Origin: Eunapius fragilis | Taxonomy: Eukaryota; Porifera; Demospongiae; Spongillida; Spongillidae | Length of the DNA stretch: 64,000 bases | Assembly (NCBI GenBank): GCA_963681505.1 | Contig: OY811974.1 | Span: forward strand, 4,760,501-4,824,500 | Direction: 5' to 3' | Shown here: piece after piece, positions 24,803-39,601 of the stretch | Layout of the letters: each line of letters opens with the position of its first letter | Numbering within the stretch: the first letter of the stretch is position 1 | Notes under the pieces: generated by a model | What the model saw: only the letters and a program-made list of their open reading frames with translations | Database searches by the model: none | Told to the model about the DNA's origin: nothing | Position numbers and translations under genes: made by a program

Positions 24803-25272
24803 CTACATGTAATACGGGACATCACAAATGTAGGTGTACCTTCTGTTGGGACAACTGATGTTGGAGGTCATCACATTGCCTCTGTGACCTTATAGACTCC
24901 TGCAGGGAGAGGTCAGAGTGCATAAGGGTTACCATGGGAACATGATAGTAATAATGGTCACCATGTAAACATGGAGACAGCACCACTAAATTATGCTCCA
25001 GGTGAGTATATAAATGATGCCTTAAGGACTCAATTGCCTCATACACATGCATATGTACAAATGTACGCAGAGAAGCATTTACTCTGTACATGTACATGTA
25101 CATGTACAACACGTTGTGGGGTTTATTAAATTACCCTATTAACATCAAGTGAAGTAAACCTACGAATTTAACACACACCACACACACATATACACACACA
25201 ACCTCTCACCTGAGCAAGCTGATCCTTCATCTGTTCTTTCATCAGTTGGTTCTCCAGTTCCCTCTGGTGAAG
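24564..25272 (-). CDS. Distal exon block of the coiled-coil gene
   Basis: Three exons repeat the order seen at 40365-36776: 25272-25210 (LHQRELENQLMKEQMKDQ), 24899-24840 (identical to the proximal copy except one residue: ESIRSQ versus EFIRSQ), and 24647-24564 (DVIISGLRSELSSLLQKMEE). Intron flanks are similar too. This shows block duplication of a three-exon unit. Confidence 0.75.
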
Positions 25273-28200
25273 CTGTACATGTACTTTGAACTTCTAATAA
25301 TGATGATGGATTATTAAAGGGTACAATAAAATGAATGGACACCAGTAGGGGATACGTGAGTGTGTTACTAAGGACCAACCCTCTGCTTGGCCAGTAATGT
25401 GATCTACATGTATGTACAACTAAATACAAATAGCTAATACGCATTAAGCGCTCAATATCGTTCCAGTTAAGGAAATAATTTACAGACCAGAACAGCTTGA
25501 GCAAATAGTGTGGACCTGTGGATCATTTGGATATTACCTTTTTAGTATCAGCTAATACTGCTGCAGTTGCAAATTTTAAATTACCCGGCACAACTGACAC
25601 AATGTGACATGACATACTGATAGTACATCAAGGTTTCAGTGTCAAACATAAGAATAATAATACGTTTATCGTACAAAATAGTAATAGCAGCAACCATTTA
25701 ACTGAAGAGATAAACTGTTGATAGTTTTTTTTATGTTGCCAATGCAGGTATTGGTATTCACTCTTAGAAAGAAGACAACATCAGAAAGAGAATCTGGAAA
25801 GATACACTGATGGCTACACATTAAGAGTGATCAAGTTTATTGCAAAGTACAATTTAAATCTGGTGCACATGTACACCAAGGAAGCACATCTGGAAAATGC
25901 TTAGCACATTCCTGTAAAACAGCATCACTGGAGACTACATTAAATGCATTCTTGAAATCCACCTGAGGACAGAAAAATTAGATGCTAATCCACACGGGCT
26001 GAACAACCTTTTCTGAACCCATGGGGCAAGACACACCAAATTCTATGGGCTCAAAAAAATCAATGACCGTATGTTTAAATGACAGTGCATAAGCATTTTC
26101 CTGTCAACCTCCTCAGGACCTCGCCCACAACATTTGGTCTTAACTAAAAATCCTTCTGCACGAGAGCTGTAATGACTTCAAAATCAGTTTATGCGTAGAA
26201 GAGTCATGTTCTATTGATTTATTTCTATTGGTTAATTTTAACTCTATCGATTGCAAAGATAGCTGTGCTAAGTGATGTGCACATTTTCCTGCTTGATTTG
26301 TGACAATGATTTACATGTACCTGTATGTATGTATGTACCCACCTCCCATACGTGATTTGCCAGAATCATTGGCGGGAATCAAGTGGGAAATTGTGCACGT
26401 ACACGTACATTGCACAGCTACATGTAAATGTTGCAACCAGATTAGGCAGAGGGATCTACATGTACATGATTAACAACCTCCAAGGGCAGTGCTAAGGGCC
26501 CGAGGGGATTCTGGGATCAGTGTCTAACCAATACACAGTAGCAACCAATACACTGTACATGTACATGTATGTTAATCATACAAAAACGACGACAAACCAT
26601 TCAACAGAAGTGATAAATTGGGGGGGAGGGGGGTACCACAATTTGAACTCTAATGTAGAATGAATGGATGTATTATGAACCTAAAGAATGAATGCCTATA
26701 GTATCTTCTGTACAGGGATAATAACATAAAGGGGAAAACGAAATTTCTAGCATACAGTAGTGCAGTGTTAATAAACCCCAACCTTTGAGACTCACGTGAA
26801 CACAAGCTTGGCACTCCGATGGCTTCAGTATGGCAGAACAATGTGGTATTGTGGTGACAGATGTGTGATGACTGTGGACCTGAGGAGGAAATGGGCTCAT
26901 TTGAAAGACAGAAATTCACACTTGGCCACTATCAATGAACAAATTCTACACCCCAGGTGGAAGCAAATAACAAAAGGAGACAGAACTTACAACATGTAGT
27001 ATGGAACTGTAGCCATACTTTTTCTTCGCGATGGTATATGCATGTGAAGTGTACTAGTGGTTTGAGCCGTGTAAACTAGCCCAGCACATATACAGTGTAC
27101 ATGTATGTGTTTACGTGAAAATCAGCTGGAACCCCTGCCCACGTACCCACTGTAAGTACATGTACATGTACATGTACATGTAGCTGCACCCCTGCCCCAT
27201 GTACGTGTATGCAGCTGGACTGCCTTCATGTACCCACTGTAAGTAGCTGGACCCCCTGCCCCTACCCTCATGTACATGTATGCACACTGTAACCCCTGCC
27301 TCCATGTACCCACTGTAAGCAGCTGGACCCCCTCCCCCACATGTCTATTGTAAGCAGCTGAACCCACGACCTTCATGTAAGCAGAGCTCTGGAACCCCTG
27401 CCCACTGCTACCCCCTGCTCTCATGTACCCTCTATAAGCAGCTGGACCCCCTCCCCCATGTACCCACTGTAAGCAGCTGGACCCCCTCCTCCCATGTGCC
27501 CACTGTAAGTAGTTGCACCCCTGCCCCATGTACATGTATGCAGCTGAACCCCCTGCCTTTTGTACCCACTGTAAGCAGCTGGACCCCCATGTGCCTACTG
27601 TAAGCAGCTGGACCCCTGCTCACATGTACCCACTGTAAGCAACTGGCCCCCTTATCCCCCATGTACCCACTGTAAGCAGCTGGATCGACCCCTGCCCCTG
27701 TGTACTCACTGTACTCTCTGCCCCTATGTACTCACTAAGTAGCTGCACATGCCCCAAAGTACCTACATGTACTATAAGCAGCTGGACCCCCTGCCCCATG
27801 TTCCCACAGTAAGCAGCTGGACCCCCTGCCCTCATGTACCCATTGTAAACCCCCTCTCATGAATGCTCTCCTTTTCATCTCTCTAGCCACCAAATGGTTT
27901 CCACAAACTCTGCAACGTTTCTGGAGCTGGTACATGTATATGTGGTGTTCTATCTAGGCTATTTGACCGTATAAAGCGACTAAAACCGCATTATTCATAG
28001 AAAAGCAAAACCGTTTATTGTGTGGTGAAAAAAAAGTATGGCTGGACCTAAATGGTGTTTCTGTATACCTAAATGTGTATAGTTGACAATGCGGCATGCT
28101 GACATTCCTGAGAATTTGTCTGTGCTTGGTATTTTAAGGGTAAAGTACCCCCTCTCCCTTATGATATCCGTACATAAATTAGCTGCACATTATCAACGGT

Positions 28201-31200
28201 TGCAATATGAGAAGTGATCATATAGTATAGTATAGGTACTAATACGAGATTGGCCCATTTAAATGAGACGGTTTAACAGTCATGACTAAATGAGCATGGT
28301 ACAGCTCTCTCAAAAAGCGCCATTGTAATGAGGTGGTGGTGCATCAAGGCGCAATGCATATTATTGGTTAACAGTATTGTCTAATTATGGACCCTAATGT
28401 CCAGCCGCAAAGGGCTGTGCCTACAGCAGCAAGCTTAGAGTAGTATGGCAAAGTACACATCATATCTGCTGCACTGTACTAGAAAATTGCAATGTGCAGA
28501 GGAGCATGGATAGCATTTGGTACGTGGTACACAATTGTACGTACATGTAGTAATAATAACGATGGATTATTAATGTCTATCTGCACAAGAATCACGTTCC
28601 CCAGAGGTAATGTCCATAACCATGGTCTCAATAATCAAGTTTTTGAAAAATGGTTGAAATAAACATTATAATGATAACTGAAGGCATCTTATTCAGATTG
28701 TGGAATTCAATATTCATACATTGGGATCCTCTTTCTGACCGCAAACTGTACACAGTTACATGTACATGTACAACAAAGCAGAGTGGTTTAAACAAAACAA
28801 CAGCAGATTTAGAGTATCCAGGGCTGATTTTATAGCTACATACTTTACCCCAGGAGAGTGAATTATCCACATATACATGTACTGCATAATTCACCATGAA
28901 TACAAATACTGCCTACAGCAAGTTTAGAGAGTTCTATTGATTAACACTTCAAATCTGCTACACTGTACCATGAAATTTTTTATTGCACATTAGTGTTTTC
29001 ATGTGGTGTACAATTACGCATACCATGAATGAAGTGGTAGTGATTGAAGTACTGGCTTCATGAAAGATGGCAGAAAGGTTGGCTCTTTTGTAGGTCTTCA
29101 TAAAACTGACACCTTTAACAATACTTAGTTCCATCTGCACATCAATTATTTGGAAGTGATGAACACAAGCTAACTGACACTCCACTGGCTTCAAGATGGC
29201 AGTGCTATGCATGGTTAGAAGGCTTGAGGACAAACATAGGAAGCAAATACTGCGGACCTGTGGAGCATTAAGATATTAACATAATACAGTACAGCTGCAT
29301 GTGTACATGTACATGTACATGTACAGGTATAATCACCCGATATAACTGACATGATGAGGTACTGTACACCATTGATGTCGTTCATAAAATGTGATATAAA
29401 CATGTACATGTGACTGATTGCCAATTACATGTACACCAGTTTGGAAAGTTGAGAAGAAAGAACACAATACTTTACAGTAGTTACACTGCAGTGAATGTCA
29501 TGCACCCAAAAAAATATGCATAAACAAAGGGCAATTTTGCCGGAAACTGTATTTAACTTTAAGCATAATGACGCTCAATACATGGCTGCTGCTATTATCA
29601 GTGTCCAAACCATGACTACCTCAGTGATGCACTGTACAATCACATAGTGCTAACAACTACACACAGTACTATTGAGAAATAGATAGAAACAGTACATGTA
29701 CATGCTGTTTACTAAAGATTGATGATCAAACAAAGACTCCACAAACATCCAGGCCAAAGTTTACAGGTACCCAGGCCATTCCATTTCACAAGTACCCAGC
29801 CCATCATATACAACATCACCTCACGATGTGATGTCATCTCCTCCAGCTTTAGTTTCTTTCTGCTCTGTCCTGAATTGATTACATCACAGGATTCCTGTAT
29901 AGGTGTTGAGGGATACATGTGTGGAACCATGCTATAATACATGTATGATGACATAATGGTGTGACCCTAGCCAGGATACAGTGTACGTACCTACATGTAG
30001 CATACACATGTACACATGTATAAACCAAATAAATGCCTGTACATGTACACACACGCAAACACAAAACTACATTCATGACATCACAAATGTTGGTGTACCT
30101 TCTTTTCTGCTGTAATTTTATTTATTCGATGAGACATATGCAGGCTTTGCAGCCAACTTTCTGGACTTAAGCTCATACATTCGCTTTTTGCAATCTGAGT
30201 CGAAGAGTGTTTCATGTGTGGAGTTTGGCGGCACATCTGCCAAATGATAATGCAGGTGTCCTAAGATGAGGTCGGTTAGAACGGAAATCACACGTGAAAC
30301 AGAAGGGTAAAAGATCAACTTGACTTTGATTTCAGTACGAATACAAACTGTGAAGGAATGGCATATCAATCTTTTAGTCTTTACGATTATTCAGACATGC
30401 TACCTCAGGGATAACTGACTTATGGTAGCCAAACATTGATATCGATGATCCTTCCTATCCCTATTACTGTGAAGCATGTATTCATATCGGATTGTTCGTT
30501 TGATTGTACCCCTTAATAATACATCATCATTATTAGGAGCTCAAAGGACAGCTTCACCAGCTCTAGGTTATTGGAGAACCAACTTCTTTAATCTCTTCCT
30601 TCATCTCCAGTTCCCTGTCCTTTGAGCTCCTAATAATGATGATGGATTATTAATGTCTATCTGCACAAGGATCACGTTCCCCAGAGGTATTGTTCGTAAC
30701 CATGGTCCCAATAATCAAGTTTTTGAAAAATGGTTGAAATACACATGTAATTATAACTGATGTAATATGATGTTCATACATTGGGTTCTCTTTCTGACTG
30801 CAAACTGCACATAGTTACAACAAAGCAAGGTGGTTTAAACAAAATGACAGCAGATTTTGAGTATACACAGCTGATTTTATAGCTACATAATTGAAACCCC
30901 AGGAGAGTGATATAGCCATACATAACTGCATAATTCACCATGCATACAAATACTGCCTACGGCAAGTTCATTGCACAGTAGTATGCTTGGTGTTTTCATG
31001 TGGTGCACAAATGTACGTACCATGAATGAAGTGGTAGTGATTGACGTACTGGCTTCATGAACGATGGCAGAAACTTTGACTCTTTTGTAGGTCTCCATAA
31101 AACTGACACCTTTAACAACACTTAGTTCCATCTGCACATCAATTATTTGGATGTAATGAACACAAGCTAACTGACACTACTGGCTTCAAGATGGCAGTGC

Positions 31201-34200
31201 TATGCATGGTTAGAAGGCTTGAGGACAAACATAGGAAGCAAATACTTTAGACCTGTGGAGCACTAGGATATTAACATAATACAGCTGCATGTGCACATGT
31301 ATAATCACCCGCTATAACTGACATGATGAGGTAATGTACACCATTGATGTTGTTCATAAAAATGTGACCTACAACTGTACATGTATATAGGTGACTGATT
31401 GCCAATTACATGCATGAAAGTTGAGAAGAGAGAACAGATCATGTCCACAATACTTTGGGATAGTTACATTGTCATGCACCCAAAAAAAAGTGCATATGCA
31501 TAAAACAAAGGGCAATTATTCTGGATATGTATTTAACGAAAACATCTTTTGAGCATAATGAAGCTCAACACATGGCTGCTGCTATTGCCAGTGACCAAAC
31601 CATGACTACCTCAGGGATGCACTGTACAACCACATAGTGCTAACAACTACATGCAGTACTAATGAGTAATAGAAACAGTACCTGTACATGCACATTAACT
31701 AAAGATTGATGATCAAACAAAAGACTCCACTAACATCCAGGCCACAGGTTACAGATACCCAAGCCATTCCATTTCACAGGTACCCAGCCCATCATATACA
31801 ACATCACCTCACGATGGGATGTCATCTCCTCCAGCTTTAGTTTCTTTCTGCTCTGTCCTGAATTGATGACATCACAGGACTCCTGTATGGTGTGGATGGA
31901 TACATGTGTTGGAACCATTCTATAATATACGGTACCAGTCAGAAAAACGTTTCCGTATCTTAGCGCTGTTTAAACTAACGTAGTGTTGCATCATGGTGTA
32001 ATACCGCAGCTACGGGTACTTAGTACCGAGTTCGCTCTGCTACTACGCGTAGTAGTTGCATTAACACATGTGCGCGGCGCCGTATAATTGGGCTACGCGT
32101 ACCGTAGCGTAATAACGTCATCTGCTAACTTTTGTATGTGCGTAGCGTAGCACCGTAGAAAAACTACTCTATGGTGGGAAACATTTTTCTGACTGGTACT
32201 GTATGATGACATAATGGTGTGACCCTTACCAGGATACAGTGTACGTACATGTACACATAGTAGTATACACATGTACACATGTATATACCAAACAAATGCA
32301 TGTGCAGAGACACACACACAAAACTACATTCATGACATCACAAATGTAGGTGTACCTTCTTTTGCTATACTTTTACTTATTCGATTAGACAGAGGCAGGC
32401 TTTGCAGCCAACTTTCTGGACTTAAGCCCTTGCACGCAACCTGAGTCGAAGACAGTTTCATGTGTGGAGTGCACATCTGTCAAATGATAATGCAGGTGTC
32501 CGAAGGTGAGCTCAGTGTCTCACGTGTAACAAAAGGGTAAAAGATTGATTTTCAGTACGAATACAAACTGAAAGTTTTCAGAAATGTTACCTCAGGGATA
32601 ACTGACTTATGGCAGCCATTCATAGCGACGTTGCTTTTTGATCCTTCCTATTACTATTATTGTGAAGCAAGAATTCATATCGACTTGTTCGTTTTATTGT
32701 ACCCCTTAATAATCCAGGGTCAATCTTAACCATTTCATCACACATGTGTCTGAGTTTCAGAAACAAAATATATCCATGAACTAAACATACTAACATATGT
32801 AGGAATATAAATTATTAACTCTTGACTTCAATGATTTCATGCGTTATGAGTTGACCACAATTCTAACCACTTATGTAAACAATGACTATTATCTTTTTCT
32901 GCGTAAGAGCCTTTGTGATCTTTTTATTTATATGCGCAGCTGGCATCTATAGCTACCTTCCTATCTTTCAAATTCAGCATAGGAACAGAAAACTAAGTGC
33001 CAATATCAATTTGAAGCCTAGATTTTACTACCAATTTAAAAAGAACACTTTTTTCTCATTTTTTCTTGAAGCAATATGAAGTACCTAGTCTTGGTGTCCT
33101 ATGTTCAAGATTGCTAGATGGAATGCCAAGGTGTTATTGAACTGCATTGCACTAAAGTACAAATGTAGAGGACTCTTAAGAATCCTTACAAAGGCGATAA
33201 TTATCCACAATGCCTGTGTGTACAAACAATGAATTTCTTTAGTGCTAGCTTCCTACGTAAAATGTTCAGTGCATACAAGGACAAATGTGATTGGCTTGCA
33301 TGTGGTGCAATGACCGACGGAAGGGGAAGGGGGGGGGGGGGGGTGAAGGGAATGTGCAGCTAAAGCCATCAAAATAGTGACACGTATTATAACTAGGCAC
33401 CTATGCCTCCAACCCCCTATCTTTAAACGGTCTTTGAATGATGTTTAATAAATGTTATGTAATATAAATTTGTGTTACATAAACATCATTCAAAGACCGT
33501 TTAAAGATAGGGGGTGGGGAGGCATAGGTTCCTAGTTATAATACGTGTCACTATTTTGATGGCTTTAGCTGCACATTCCCTTCACCCCCCCCCCCCCCCC
33601 CCTTCCGTCGGTCATTGCACCACATGCAAGCCAATCACATTTGTCCTTGTATGCACTGAACATTTTACGTAGGAAGCTAGCACTAAAGAAATTCATTGTT
33701 TGTACACGCAGGCATTGTGGGTAATTATCGCCTTTGTAAGGATTCTTAAGAGTCCTCTACATTTGTACTTTAGTGCAATGCAGTTCAATAACACCTTGGC
33801 ATTCCATCTAGCAATCTTGAACATAGGACACCAAGACTAGGTACTTCATATTGCTTCAAGAAAAAATGAGAAAAAAGTGTTCTTTTTAAATTGGTAGTAA
33901 AATCTAGGCTTCAAATTGATATTGGCACTTAGTTTTCTGTTCCTATGCTGAATTTGAAAGATAGGAAGGTAGCTATAGATGCCAGCTGCGCATATAAATA
34001 AAAAGGTCACAAAGGCTCTTACGCAGAAAAAGATAATAGGCATTGTTTACACAAGTGGTTAGAATTGTGGTCAACTCATAACGCATGAAATCATTGAAGT
34101 CAAGAGTTAATAATTTATATTCTTACATATGTTAGTATGTTTAGTTCATGGATATATTTTGTTTCTGAAACTCAGATGAAATGGTTAAGATTGACCCTCC

Positions 34201-37200
34201 ATCATCATTATTAGGAGCTCAAAGGACAGCTTCACCAGAGGGAACTGGAGAACCAACAGGATAACCAACTTCCTTCATCTATTCCTACATGTACATCTCC
34301 AGTTCCCTGTCCTTTGAGCTAATAAACATTCCCCAAGGGATACGTAACCATGGTCCCAACAATCAAGTTATTGAAATACACATTGTAATGATAACTGAAG
34401 GCACTTTATTGAGAGTGTGGAATTCCATGCATGTTCATACATTTTCTGACAGCAAACTTCACCGTTACAACACAGCCATCTGTTGGCCAACCGCATGTGT
34501 AGCACCCATTGTTGAAAATAAGGACATATACTTCCTGGAGCCTAGCTCCAACTGCACAACACAGCATGCTTTGAATCTTACTGGCAAATCATCGCACCAT
34601 CGATTTCAACAGAGTAGCTTAAATTAAATAACGGCAACGAATACATCATCAAAAATAACAAAAGAGCATAGGCAGATAGAACACAAGAGTTGTGTTTATC
34701 ACATACCAGTTAATCAATCTTCTGCTTATGGTACCATGAAAATTACAAGCCAACAACTGTGCACTACACCATGGGAACATTCCCCAGGAGTAACGCGTAA
34801 TCATTAATAATTAAGGGATACAATCAATTGAATGTCCAGACACCCCATCTCCAAACCAGTGAGTTGGGGGTAGGGTGTGGTGTCATGGACCCACCTCCTG
34901 ATTGCCGATAATGTGAACTATGTAAAATTAAATACAAATAGTTGATATGAATCAAGCGCTCAAATATTGTTCCAGTGAAAGTACATTAAAAACAAACAAA
35001 ACATGAGCTCAGTGTGAATGGAAATTTCACATGAAACAAAAGATCAACTTGATTTACGAATACAAACTGTGAAAGCAAGGCCTATCAATCCTTTAGTTTT
35101 TACGATTTTATAGAAATGTTACCTCTGACTTATGACAGCCAAATGTTCATAGTGACGTTGCTTTTTGATCCTTCCTATTACTGTTTAATATTGAGAAGCA
35201 AGAATTCATATCGGCTTGTTCGTTTAATTGTGCCCCTTAATAATCCATCATCATTATCAGGAGCTCAAAGGATAGCTTTACCAGAGGGAACTGGAGAACC
35301 AATAGGAGAAGCAACTTCTTTAATCTCTTCCTTCATCTCCAGTTCCCTGTCCTTTGAGCTCCCAATAATGATGATGGATTAATGTCATTATATCTGATCA
35401 AGTATCACGTTCCCCAAGGGAAACGTAACCATGGTTCCAATAATCAAGTTTTTGAAAAATGGTTCAACTACACATTGCAATGATAACTGATGGTAGAGTA
35501 GAGGTAGAATTCCATGTTCATACATTGGGATCCTCTTTCTGACTGCCAACAGCAGTTACAACAAAGCCATCTGTAACAGTTATTATCTGTAACTGTTATT
35601 GAAATTGAATGCTTGATGCTGTACATTAACACAAATGTACACATGCTATTCACTAAACAGTCCCTTTACTTTCAGTATCTAATATACAAGTGCCAGGAGT
35701 TAGGTAAACTATACATTAGTTAGATGTTTGGGCCCATCTTGCACCCTACTCCTTTGTATAGGCTGTCTAAATATAGTTTCCTGATGTGTTCAGACACACA
35801 TGGTATACTGCCCAAGAAACTAGCGCTCCATAAACACTGTTACATGTACTTTAATCCAATAGTGTGTATTGAGGATAACGTTAGGTAGCCTTCGGCACTT
35901 GTAGACTAAGGATAACACCTCCAAATTCCAAACCATAAAATGATCTATGGCTACCTCAATGATGGCCCTAGCTCCCGCCAGTTCATGTTCCAATGCTTTA
36001 GCTCTATCCTGTTCAGCCTGGCCAAAAAGGTAGGGAGGAGGGAGGAGGGAGGGGGAAAGTTGGATTACACATACATGTAAGCATTCCACACACCTACAGT
36101 ACATGGTACATGTACATGTGGTGATGTACATAGAGCAGTAATGAACTACCCCTCCCCACTCCCTAGGTTAAGGGTACCCAGGCCATCCAATATGAGCTTT
36201 ACCCATAGTGACGGTTGAGGTCGGTCATGAGAATGGTTTCTTTTTCCCCTACCTTGATCAAGCGTACACATAGTTTTCATCTCCTTTATACTAGAAATAG
36301 GCTTGCCAACCCCTAGTAACTGTACATGTATGCAATTCTACTTGATGATATCATAGTTGACCCACCACTATATAGATGTACATGTACATGCACCACTAAA
36401 CCTCTTTCATTTCTACCATTTGCCTGGAGTCTACATTTATCCTAAATTAAAATGTTTAGCACATGCCCAAATTCTTTCTCCCAAATGGCCCAAAGCCACA
36501 CCCACTTACCTCAATGATGGCCCTAGCTCCCTCCAGTTCATGTTCCAATGCTTTAGCTCTATCCTTCTCAGCCTGGTCATAAAGGTAGAGCGGAGGGAGG
36601 AGGGAGGAGGGAGGGGGAAGGTTTTATTACACATACATGTAAACATTCCACACACCTACAGTACATGTGGTGATGTACATGGAGCAGTAATGAACTACCC
36701 CTCCCCTACCCCCTAGGGTAAGGGTACCCAGGTCATCCAATATGATCGAGCTCTACCCATAGTGGATAAAGTCACCTGATGATATGATGTCATCTCCTCC
36801 AGCTTCTGGTTCAGACTGCTCAACTCACTCCTCAGTCCTGAAATGATGACATCACTGGACTCCTGTAAGGGTGTGGAGAGATACATGTGTGGAATAGTTC
36901 CCCTGATATGATGATGAAATGTAGTGACCCAAAGGAAATACAAACACATCGAACATATCGTTCTATGGGAAATGGGTCTTGTTGATTGATATAGATATTA
37001 ATACATCTTCAGAAATATTACCACTATCGGGTTTCTATTTATAAACAACATACATGTACCACACCATTACTATATGTGGAAATCCATTTTGGTGTCTTAC
37101 ACATGTATGTGGGGTACCGAAGTTAAGAGGTTCGATATCCCATAGGGTTCAAAATCGCCACATCTCCAGGTAGGAGCCTCCAAATCGGTTCAAATTCGGT

Positions 37201-39545
37201 ACATATATACGTATATGTACATGTACAAGAGTCCTGTCGCTATTGATTTGTTCTGTTCATTAATTTTTAGTTTATCAATTACGGGCAAACTAATTGCACA
37301 TTTTCTGGTCATTTCGCGCCATTTACATGTACCTATTACGGGTGGCTTCAAGGACATGAATACAATTACATTCAGTTCCAGTTACATAACTATGTCACCG
37401 CCCATCCATACACTATACAACAAGTACGGCGTTTTCGTTTCTTGCAAACGTCTGGTTCTGGTCCCCTTCTCGGCTTCTCTTCACAGAAGCTAAAGATTAG
37501 TACTAATACGCGCACGTAGAAATCGAGCGTGTTGGTTCGATCAAACTGCTTGAGTCCTAATTGCACAACGCTATAGCAGCATGAAAGTGCATAGTGTCCA
37601 TTTAAAACCACATGCAGAGCTTGCTTAATCTGATACGCAACCCTTTGTGACCTTTGCACAGGGACAGATACATGTATATCAAACATGCACCCCCTTGTAC
37701 TAGCTACATGTATTTACCAACATGCAGTACTCTCATTGGCCTACTAAAACCTCCTTGTTTAATTTATCTTTATCTTCATTGGTGAAGCAATTACATGTAT
37801 ATTTGGGTCTAAAAAATAAAAACCATTGGTCACAAACAACACACACACATATGCATACATACATGTATGCACACACTCACATTCACACACAACCTCAGAT
37901 CAGAGCAATTGGCGTCATTTAATTATGTCAGAACGCTCCCTCATGCTTAGCTGGCTATTGGTGTACATGTAATTCCCATTGTGCTTGGCATAGTTAATTG
38001 TTTGGGGTCAGGTGACAGCCAGCCAATCTGTAGGTGGGAATTAGCTGAATTTAGATTTAGTGTATTGCGATGTTGCCATGTTCCCTTACACACACACGTA
38101 CATGCACACACGTACACACACACATACATGTACACACACACCATGGGCGGTATTCGCACATCAACATCAATGCTTTGTTATTTCAATTTATCTTATTTCC
38201 TAATTGTCGATCCATATACAAACATAAAACTGCTGTTAAATGTAGCTGTCATCTTATTCATCACATTATTCTCTTTGTATCTTTCTATTGGAGCCTTTGC
38301 TTTTTCTAAATCGTCTTGTGTTTCAATGTGCATGTTTATGCATGCACTGTGTTTCTTTGCTCTGGTAATTTTATTACCAATTACCAACAGGTCTCTTGTT
38401 GCCTTTTGCACTTATAGACATATGCATGCACATGCACACACACACCCACATGCACATGCACGCACATTCATGTACGTGTACACACACAGGAGTCATGCTT
38501 CAATCACAAACATGTACATGTATACATAAAATGGCTTTGGCAGGCATCCATCAAACACACACATACACACACCCAACTGGCCTCTGCTTTGTAAATTTGT
38601 GTTTGAATTATTATATAATTTTCCTGTTGTCTCTTGTTGCTATGTGCACATTTACATGTAGATGTGAGCCTGCACTACAAGAATGCACACTTATGCACAC
38701 AGGCATGCAAGCACAAACACACACACTCACACAAACAAACACACATACTCACACAAACGAACGAACACACACACACATACACAAGTGCAAACCATCCACT
38801 CTTGTTGACACCAGCCTGCTCGGTACTCCACCTGCACTCACACAGCATTAAGGAAGGGTTGCATATTAAGCTAGTACTGTGGTATTAACTAGACACCAAG
38901 CACTTTCATGCTGCTATAGTGTTGTGCATGCATAAATGGATTGGAACTCAAGCAGTTTGACTGAGCCAACACGCTCGATTTCTACGTGCGCGTATTAGTA
39001 GGCCTACGAACATGTACCGTGTTGTGTATGCTGATGGCAGTTGAAGAAGAAGAAGAAGAAGAAGTGAAAACGCCCTACATACTTGTTGTATAGTGTATGG
39101 ATGGGCGGAGACATAGTTATGTAACAGGAAGTAATTGGGTACTCATGTCCTTGAAGCCAGCCGTAATAAGTAAATGGCGCAAAATAACCAGGAAATTAGT
39201 TTGCACAGTTGTATGCCCGTAATTGAACAAATCAATAGCAACATGTACGTACATGTACATGTACATGTATATACCAAATTTGACAGACGGTACTACAGTA
39301 CCTGGAGATATGACTGTTTTGAACCCTATGAGGCATCGGACCTTGTAATGTCGGTATTTTCACGTATAGTAATAGTGTGTTACACGTATTCTAAATGTGA
39401 AAAAAACCCGGTAGGATTAAAATATTTCGGAAGATACAATGTATATAAAATTGATTTTGATGTTATACATGTATATATATATACATACATGTACACATGT
39501 AAATCCACAAGACCCAAACGTTCCATACATGTATGTAGCTTTATA

Positions 39546-39601
<56 letters not shown>

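Larger units (their letters stand above)
30632..34317. repeat. Tandem duplication unit B, with two later insertions
   Basis: It is collinear with unit A but carries a 272-bp MITE (31930-32201) and a 1481-bp foldback element (32717-34197). Without these it is about 1.9 kb. Its exon copies are 31882-31808 and 31131-31021. Unit A has the matching empty sites for both insertions. Confidence 0.9.

Noticed and set aside
27111..27935. Several minus-strand frames with AAYSGYMGAG-like repeats
   Set aside because: They come from the ~35-bp minisatellite. The repeat is non-coding in all frames with stops and has no splice structure.
32882..34043. Two nearly identical 65-codon frames on opposite strands
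   Set aside because: They are mirror images in the arms of the foldback element, so the similarity is due to the inverted repeat. No domain is present.
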